From positions 1 through 27,773 of the forward strand of contig CAJUMC010000044.1 of NCBI GenBank assembly GCA_910587085.1: DNA of 27,773 bases, in the 5' to 3' direction. The translations under genes were made by a program, and so were the position numbers. This document shows, piece by piece, positions 23,966 through 27,773 of the stretch. The notes below the pieces were generated by a model. The model saw only the letters and a list, made by a program, of their open reading frames with translations, searched no databases and was not told the origin of the DNA. Each line of letters opens with the position of its first letter. Position 1 is the first letter of the stretch. This DNA comes from an uncultured Lachnospiraceae bacterium. GTDB lineage: Bacteria; Bacillota; Clostridia; Lachnospirales; Lachnospiraceae.

Positions 23966-24874
23966 ATGAAATTGGAGAACAGAATAAAGAATGCGAAACG
24001 CGCATTGGATGGTATTGCCTTAGGGGATTGTTTCGGGCAGACTTTTTTTGTGTCGGAAGAGGAGGCTTGTCGGAGGATAAGAGACAGGAAGATTTTGAAC
24101 GAGCCATGGCATTTTACGGATGATACGGTGATGGCGATCGGCATTTACCGCATATTGGAAAAATATGGTAAAATAAATCAGGATGAATTAGCGGAGGTTT
24201 TTGCCAGAAATTATGCATTAGACTGGCATCGCGGATATGGAGCAACAGCACATTCTATTCTGCGCAGCATCGGAGAAGGGGAGAGCTGGCGGGAAACGGC
24301 TTCCAGTGCGTTTGACGGAATGGGTTCCATGGGAAATGGCGGAGCGATGCGCGTTGCGCCCATAGGCGCTTATTTTGCAGATGATATGGATAAAGTTCTG
24401 TTCAATGCAAGAGCATCGGCGGAAGTTACGCATGCGCATGTGGAGGGCATCACAGGCGCTATGGCTGTTGCTGCTGCATCGGCGCTGCTTTTGAATAAAA
24501 AACTTGGAGGTTATTCCGGAGAGGGAGAAGATTTCTTGCGGGACGTCGCAGAGAAACTGCCGGAAAGCGATACGAAATATAAAATATTGTGTGCGGCGGC
24601 AATGAAAAAGGAAAGCAGTATAGATTATGTGGTTTCTGTGCTGGGAAACGGATTAAAACTGACATCGCAGGATACGGTTCCGTTTTGCCTCTGGTGTGCG
24701 GCATATTTTTATACTTCGCTTGAGGAAGCGCTGTGGACAGCAGTTTCTGCGTTGGGAGACCGGGATACCATTTGCGCCATTGTGGGTGGGATGGTTTCTC
24801 TTTACGCCGACGAAATTCCTCAGCAATGGCTGGACTGCATGGAACACCCGGAAGAGTCAGAGTTCTTTATCTGA
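23966..24874 (+). CDS. ADP-ribosylglycohydrolase family protein
   Basis: A 302-residue protein of the ARH/DraG family, which removes ADP-ribose from proteins or small molecules with two Mg ions. Signatures are ALDGIALGDCFG, the metal-binding HFTDDTVMAIG, GMGSMGNGGAMRVAPIG and the C-terminal ALGDRDTICAIVGGMVSLYA with the second aspartate pair. A longer frame from 23903 exists, but AAGGA at 23954-23958 and homology favour 23966. No ADP-ribosyltransferase or macrodomain gene is in the window, so the substrate is unknown. It is followed by an AraC/GyrI-type regulator on the same strand. Confidence 0.9.
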   Translation: MKLENRIKNAKRALDGIALGDCFGQTFFVSEEEACRRIRDRKILNEPWHFTDDTVMAIGIYRILEKYGKINQDELAEVFARNYALDWHRGYGATAHSILRSIGEGESWRETASSAFDGMGSMGNGGAMRVAPIGAYFADDMDKVLFNARASAEVTHAHVEGITGAMAVAAASALLLNKKLGGYSGEGEDFLRDVAEKLPESDTKYKILCAAAMKKESSIDYVVSVLGNGLKLTSQDTVPFCLWCAAYFYTSLEEALWTAVSALGDRDTICAIVGGMVSLYADEIPQQWLDCMEHPEESEFFI

Positions 24875-25007
24875 GTGGTCTGCAGATCTGCAACTGCCGG
24901 GAGCGGCGCAAATCATTCAGGCCGCGGGAAAATAAAGCAAGAATTGTTAAGACAGGCGGAGAAAATCATGCTATTCTGGTATTGCAGCTGCAGGAAGGAC
25001 GGAATAA

Positions 25008-25868
25008 ATGAATAACTTTTCACGGGTCAGCGGCGCATTGCGGTATATTGACGAACATCTGGAAGAAGAGGTCAATCTCGAAATGCTGTCGGAGAAATTC
25101 TCTTTTTCCCCTTATTATTTTCACCGGATATTTTCAGCGGTTGTCGGCAAACCGCTGGCTGCATATATACGGGACAGACGGATTCTTTATGCCTGTATAC
25201 AGCTTTGCGGGACAGAAAAAACACTTCTGGATATTGCGCTGGACAGCGGGTTTCATTCGCCGCAGGCTTTTTCGAGAGCTTTTAAAGAGCTGCAGGGAGT
25301 AACGCCAAGCGAATACAGAAAACAAGGATATCGGCCGGTGATAATAAGTGCGGATGAGCTGATCATGAAATTTACAAACAGATTGAATGGAGGGATTTTT
25401 TTGAAGCCGAATATGATCAGACGGGATGCAATCATTATTGCGGGGGCAAAGGGGGACGGCAGCAGGACGCAGGAAGTTTGGAGTACCTTCGAAAAGCTGT
25501 GCAGGGAAAAACCGCTGAAAAATAAGCTGTCCGGCAGCGGGTATGAAATCCGGATCTGCGGGGACGGTGTTTGTACCGTATATGCGGGTATCTGCGTCAG
25601 CAGCCGGGAGGATATTGATCCGGCCTATTCCGTGCTGGAGCTGCCCGCATCGCAGTACGCTTCTTTTGATGTTTATGTTAAAAACGGATACGAAAGCGAA
25701 AATAATGCAATGGACGAATGGCTGAAGACCAATCAGCAGAATTATACGGAAAGACTTTTAAACGGCACTGCTCATTATTGTGTTGAATTTTATGACGAGC
25801 GTTTTCAAGGGGAGGAAGACAATTCGATTGTAGAGATCTGGATTCCTGTCGACAAGGTGAGAGCCTGA
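25008..25868 (+). CDS. AraC-family regulator with GyrI-like ligand domain
   Basis: A 286-residue regulator with the DNA-binding part first. Residues 1 to about 107 hold the two helix-turn-helix units (VNLEMLSEKFSFSPYYFHRI and LLDIALDSGFHSPQAFSRAF, then GVTPSEYRKQGY). Residues about 125-286 resemble the GyrI-like/AraC effector-binding domain, which binds small hydrophobic or cationic compounds (YEIRICGDGVCTVYAG, SVLELPASQYASFDVY, VEIWIPVDKV). Such proteins often control multidrug export or stress genes. No exporter is nearby; the ADP-ribosylglycohydrolase upstream is the only candidate neighbour. GGAAGGA lies 7 bases before the ATG. A terminator follows about 100 bases later. Confidence 0.88.
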   Translation: MNNFSRVSGALRYIDEHLEEEVNLEMLSEKFSFSPYYFHRIFSAVVGKPLAAYIRDRRILYACIQLCGTEKTLLDIALDSGFHSPQAFSRAFKELQGVTPSEYRKQGYRPVIISADELIMKFTNRLNGGIFLKPNMIRRDAIIIAGAKGDGSRTQEVWSTFEKLCREKPLKNKLSGSGYEIRICGDGVCTVYAGICVSSREDIDPAYSVLELPASQYASFDVYVKNGYESENNAMDEWLKTNQQNYTERLLNGTAHYCVEFYDERFQGEEDNSIVEIWIPVDKVRA

Positions 25869-25964
25869 CCTCAGAGTCCCGGTTATCCTGGAATAACTGC
25901 AGAATGCCTTAAGAGCAGAAGGACAGTGGCCGGAAAGGAATAATGAAATGATATGACGTATAGA

Positions 25965-26010
25965 AAAAGGAGTCCGGGTACCATCCTGGACTCCTTTTGT
26001 ATTTTGTGTA
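25965..26010 (+). terminator. Intrinsic terminator after the AraC/GyrI regulator
   Basis: AAAAGGAGTCC (25965-25975) pairs perfectly with GGACTCCTTTT (25988-25998) and is followed by GTATTTTG. Confidence 0.75.
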
Positions 26011-26234
26011 TAAATATGAGGAACCTAAACACAAGAAAAGATTGTAATATTGCTGAAAATAATTATTAATAAAACAAAATGATACTTGCAAAAGGATACT
26101 TTCAAAAAGTAAATAAGCATTGCAGCCGGGAATATCAATTCCATTATGCTTATTTCCTGTAAAGTCAATGTTTCTAAGCGGATGTGGAAGCTGACTCGAA
26201 CCGTGATTTGCAGGGGGATGAAGGCGAATTTCAG
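26011..26234. other. Spacer without gene; one hairpin
   Basis: AT-rich, with no coding frame. AAATAAGCAT (26111-26120) and ATGCTTATTT (26146-26155) pair, with an inner GGAAT/ATTCC stem. On the minus strand ACTTTTTG follows, so it may be a terminator facing left. Confidence 0.4.
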
Positions 26235-26263
26235 TTGAAAAATGTCGAAACGCTTGTTATAAT
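26235..26263 (+). promoter_or_regulatory. Toxin promoter, copy 1
   Basis: TTGAAA (26235-26240), 17 bases, TATAAT (26258-26263), with TGT before the -10 (extended). This is among the strongest promoters in the window. Confidence 0.8.
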
Positions 26264-26297
26264 AAAACGCAGGGAAACCAGGACGAGGCGGTCTTCA

Positions 26298-26346
26298 CCC
26301 TCTTTTAACGGAGGGAGCCTTTCCCTCCGGACGAAAGAAAGGAGGG
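26298..26346 (+). promoter_or_regulatory. Switchable leader over the toxin ribosome site, copy 1
   Basis: Four alternating segments: CCCTC 26298-26302, GGAGGG 26310-26315, CCCTCC 26323-26328 and GGAGGG 26341-26346. The last is the ribosome site. Pairing 3 with 4 hides it; pairing 2 with 3 frees it. Confidence 0.55.
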
Positions 26347-26353
26347 ATTGCCG

Positions 26354-26446
26354 ATGATTACATACGCAGATTTTTTGCAGTTTTGTACTTTCATCGTCGC
26401 ACTTGTGGGACTTTGTTATATGGTCTTTCACAAGGACGAAAAATAA
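26354..26446 (+). CDS. 30-residue hydrophobic toxin-like peptide, copy 1
   Basis: The peptide begins MITYADFLQF, has one hydrophobic segment (FCTFIVALVGLCYMVF) and ends HKDEK. This is the build of the Hol_Tox/TxpA-type small membrane toxins of Firmicutes: a short polar start, a single membrane helix and a charged tail. AAAGGAGGG at 26338-26346 is an excellent ribosome site, 7 bases before the ATG. A second copy at 27161 keeps the length, the ends and the membrane segment, which argues for a real gene. A convergent antisense RNA overlaps its last codons. Predicted role: inner-membrane toxin of a type I toxin-antitoxin pair. Membership of a named family is from memory of its features, not a search. 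Confidence 0.75.
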   Translation: MITYADFLQFCTFIVALVGLCYMVFHKDEK

Positions 26447-26537
26447 AAGCCGCCATTACTCGCACTAATGACGGCTGCCGCGATAAGCGGTGATTTAAAC
26501 GCCTTGAGGGAGTAGACCGTCTCTGGTTTCCCCTTCT
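26439..26537 (-). ncRNA. Predicted antitoxin antisense RNA, copy 1
   Basis: The minus-strand promoter TTGACG (26567-26572), 17 bases, TATCAT (26544-26549) with TGT before the -10 would start RNA near 26537. A hairpin made of 26466-26476 and 26448-26458 (11 bp, one wobble, 7-base loop), followed by TTTATTTTT (26447-26439), would end it. The RNA of about 100 nt is complementary to the toxin mRNA from its last two codons onward. Convergent layout as in txpA/RatA. Confidence 0.7.
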
Positions 26538-26543
26538 GATCTC

Positions 26544-26572
26544 ATGATAACACAGATTTCTTCCTTCGTCAA
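26544..26572 (-). promoter_or_regulatory. Antitoxin RNA promoter, copy 1
   Basis: TTGACG-N17-TATCAT with an extended -10 on the minus strand, facing the toxin gene. Confidence 0.7.
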
Positions 26573-26741
26573 CCGACTCTTATATCCTTTCTCCGATGGC
26601 GGGCACTCAGTCGATTTTGGAAGATGAAAAATTTTCAAGCTGTATTTGCGCGGAAGCAGCATCGGGCGCGCCGGCATCCGCAGAAGGAGTATTCTGCGGT
26701 TCCTATCCTTCGAAAACCGTCTCCGCGGTTGCGCCCATGAA

Positions 26742-26783
26742 AAAGCAAAAAAAGACTGGAGTATACTCCGGACTTTTTTGCTT
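26742..26783. terminator. Long bidirectional hairpin between cassettes
   Basis: The central palindrome GGAGTATACTCC (26758-26769) is flanked by pairing arms rich in A on the left and T on the right (AAGCAAAAAAAG against CTTTTTTGCTT), with one mismatch and one bulge. Either strand gives a stem followed by U. Confidence 0.65.
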
Positions 26784-26795
26784 CACCAGCTGGAA

Positions 26796-26844
26796 ACCAG
26801 ATTCGAACTGACGCCTCCTTATTACGAATAAAGAGGGGCTTCCG
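26796..26844 (-). pseudogene. tRNA-Thr 3'-half remnant (anticodon CGT)
   Basis: On the minus strand an anticodon arm (CTTTA, loop TTCGTAA, TAAGG) is followed by AGGCG and a T arm (GTCAG, loop TTCGAAT, CTGGT). Conserved loop bases are present and the anticodon CGT means threonine. No matching 5' acceptor strand, clear D arm or CCA end is found, so it is a remnant, not a working tRNA. Confidence 0.55.
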
Positions 26845-27041
26845 CTTTTAAGGGATAATGAGAGTCTTCCGCTTGTATTTTCCCTGACATAATCGTATCC
26901 CGACGTCGTGATATTTTCTCCGGGAAGTCCCGGAAACGAGTGCGGGTGAAGGATATCTGTGTGGCAGCTTTGGAACTTTAAGACGCTGAAAGCAGGCTGG
27001 CTGCATTGGATCCGGTGTCGTAGAAAAATGCCGGATAATCG

Positions 27042-27070
27042 TTGAAAAATGTCGGAACGCTTGTTATAAT
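27042..27070 (+). promoter_or_regulatory. Toxin promoter, copy 2
   Basis: TTGAAA (27042-27047), 17 bases, TATAAT (27065-27070) with TGT before the -10. It differs from copy 1 by one spacer base. Confidence 0.8.
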
Positions 27071-27104
27071 AAAACGCAGGGAAACCAGGACGAGGCGGTC
27101 TTCA

Positions 27105-27153
27105 CCCTCTTTTAACGGAGGGAGCCTTTCCCTCCGGACGAAAGAAAGGAGGG
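27105..27153 (+). promoter_or_regulatory. Switchable leader over the toxin ribosome site, copy 2
   Basis: The same four segments as copy 1: CCCTC 27105-27109, GGAGGG 27117-27122, CCCTCC 27130-27135 and GGAGGG 27148-27153 (ribosome site). Confidence 0.55.
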
Positions 27154-27160
27154 ATTGCCG

Positions 27161-27253
27161 ATGATTACATACGGAGATTTTTTTCAATTCTGTTTGTTCA
27201 TCGTCGCACTTGTGGGATTATGTTACACAATCTTTCACAAAGGCGAAAAATAA
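27161..27253 (+). CDS. 30-residue hydrophobic toxin-like peptide, copy 2
   Basis: The peptide begins MITYGDFFQF, has the hydrophobic run FCLFIVALVGLCYTIF and ends HKGEK. It is the same length as copy 1, with seven substitutions, all compatible with a membrane helix and a charged tail. The ribosome site AAAGGAGGG and its spacing are unchanged. It has its own promoter and its own convergent antisense RNA, so it is a complete second type I module rather than a dead copy. Different toxin and antisense sequences could make the two modules work independently. Confidence 0.75.
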   Translation: MITYGDFFQFCLFIVALVGLCYTIFHKGEK

Positions 27254-27342
27254 AAGCCGCCATTACCGCAAATAATGACGGCTGCCGCGTAATGCGGTAA
27301 AGCATCGTTACGAGGGTGAAACCGTCTCCGGTTTCCCTTTCT
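27246..27342 (-). ncRNA. Predicted antitoxin antisense RNA, copy 2
   Basis: Promoter TTGACG (27372-27377), 17 bases, TATCAT (27349-27354) on the minus strand. Terminator stem 27273-27283 with 27255-27265, then TTTATTTTT (27254-27246). About 97 nt. Its middle part differs from copy 1. Confidence 0.7.
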
Positions 27343-27348
27343 GACTTT

Positions 27349-27377
27349 ATGATAACATAGATTTCATTCTTCGTCAA
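27349..27377 (-). promoter_or_regulatory. Antitoxin RNA promoter, copy 2
   Basis: TTGACG-N17-TATCAT with TGT before the -10, on the minus strand. Confidence 0.7.
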
Positions 27378-27452
27378 CCGACTCCTATATCCTTTTTTTC
27401 GATGGCGGGCACTCATACGGTTTTTGAAGATGGCATATTCCCGGACTGTTCA

Positions 27453-27501
27453 ACCAGATTCGAACTGACGCCTCCTTATTACAAATAAAGAGGGGCTTCC
27501 G
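27453..27501 (-). pseudogene. tRNA-Thr 3'-half remnant (anticodon TGT)
   Basis: The same remnant as at 26796-26844. One substitution changes the anticodon from CGT to TGT, both threonine. The 5' half is missing. Confidence 0.5.
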
Positions 27502-27698
27502 CTTTTAAGGGATAATGAGAGTCTCCCGCTTGTATTTTCCCTGACATAATCGTATCCCGACGTCGTGATATTTTCTCCGGGAAGTCCCGGAAACGAGTGC
27601 GGGTGAAGGATATCTGTGTGGCAGCTTTGGAACTTTAAGACGCTGAAAGCAGGCTGGCTGCATTGGATCCGGTGTCGTAGAAAAATGCCGGATAATCG

Positions 27699-27727
27699 TT
27701 GAAAAATGTCGGAACGCTTGTTATAAT
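27699..27727 (+). promoter_or_regulatory. Third copy of the toxin promoter, without toxin
   Basis: TTGAAA (27699-27704), 17 bases, TATAAT (27722-27727), identical to copy 2, but followed by CCCATCTTTGACAG instead of the toxin leader. It would drive whatever lies beyond the window end. Confidence 0.65.
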
Positions 27728-27773
27728 CCCATCTTTGACAGTTCGGAGAAAATAAAATCGCTGTAACACCAGT

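Larger units (their letters stand above)
26272..26532. repeat. Imperfect inverted repeat bounding toxin cassette 1
   Basis: The left arm 26272-26302 and right arm 26506-26532 are complementary in three blocks: GGGAAACCAG with CTGGTTTCCC (10 bp), CGGTCT with AGACCG (6 bp) and CCCTC with GAGGG (5 bp). In a toxin mRNA reaching 26532 this allows 5'-3' pairing. Confidence 0.75.
26795..27070 (+). repeat. 276-bp direct repeat, first copy
   Basis: Nearly identical to 27452-27727 at a constant offset of 657 bases. I see two differences (ACGAATAAAG/ACAAATAAAG and GTCTTCCG/GTCTCCCG). It includes a tRNA-Thr remnant and ends at the -10 of toxin promoter 2. Confidence 0.85.
27079..27337. repeat. Imperfect inverted repeat bounding toxin cassette 2
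   Basis: The left arm 27079-27109 pairs with the right arm 27312-27337: GGGAAACC with GGTTTCCC, and GGTCTTCACCCTC with GAGGGTGAAACC (12 bp with one bulge). The right arm differs from copy 1 in sequence yet keeps pairing. Confidence 0.75.
27452..27727 (+). repeat. 276-bp direct repeat, second copy
   Basis: Matches 26795-27070. Similarity stops exactly after TATAAT at 27722-27727; the sequence beyond is unrelated to the toxin leader. Confidence 0.85.

Noticed and set aside
26596..26831. Two overlapping frames of 61-71 codons between toxin cassettes
   Set aside because: They cross the long hairpin and the tRNA remnant, and have no ribosome site; likely chance.

Overview
The window reads as chromosome of a mid-GC anaerobic Firmicute, most likely Lachnospiraceae (Clostridia). 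Signs are strong GGAGG ribosome sites, sigma-A promoters of the TTGACA-N17-TATAAT type, a Rex redox repressor, a MazF/EndoA gene directly after alanine racemase, a PurF paralogue of gut-clostridial type, and an Rpn pseudogene. The species cannot be fixed from the sequence alone.

Layout. (1) 1-640: no convincing gene; purine-rich, partly repetitive. (2) 641-6613: a xylan-utilisation island with an SGNH esterase, an alpha/beta esterase, a GH43 enzyme with an Ig-like domain, a lipoprotein GH10 xylanase and an AraC regulator. The xylanase would cut polymer at the cell surface. The other enzymes lack signal peptides and would trim and de-esterify oligomers inside. (3) 6714-8307: an NfeD/SPFH membrane-microdomain pair with a clear promoter and terminator. 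(4) 8519-11273, minus strand: purC and a purF-like gene whose glutaminase active site is dismantled while its PRPP and Fe-S sites remain. (5) 11467-12937: a DHH/DHHA1 phosphoesterase convergent with a PilZ protein. (6) 13112-21276: housekeeping genes, namely rex (with a Rex-like operator inside its own promoter), a coiled-coil protein, acpS, nnr, alr, mazF, a CNNM/CorC transporter and rlmH. A 58-bp tandem repeat sits behind the CorC gene.

(7) 21277-25998: a more AT-rich accessory stretch with broken genes (a short unknown ORF, an Rpn nuclease, a second unknown ORF) around intact genes for a metallophosphoesterase, an ADP-ribosylglycohydrolase and an AraC/GyrI-type regulator.

(8) 26235-27773: the most interesting part. 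Two copies of a small cassette each encode a 30-residue hydrophobic peptide from a strong extended -10 promoter. Facing each is a convergent promoter-and-terminator unit predicted to make an antisense RNA of about 100 nt, so each looks like a type I toxin-antitoxin system. Each cassette is bounded by an imperfect inverted repeat, so a full-length toxin mRNA could pair its 5' leader with its 3' end, much as hok mRNA does. The leader also holds alternating CCCTC/GGAGGG segments able to hide or expose the ribosome site. The spacer between copies carries the anticodon and T arms of a tRNA-Thr in reverse orientation. A 276-bp stretch including that remnant and the toxin promoter recurs 657 bp later, where the third promoter runs into unrelated sequence.

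All functions are read from motifs and family knowledge; no alignment or folding program was run.
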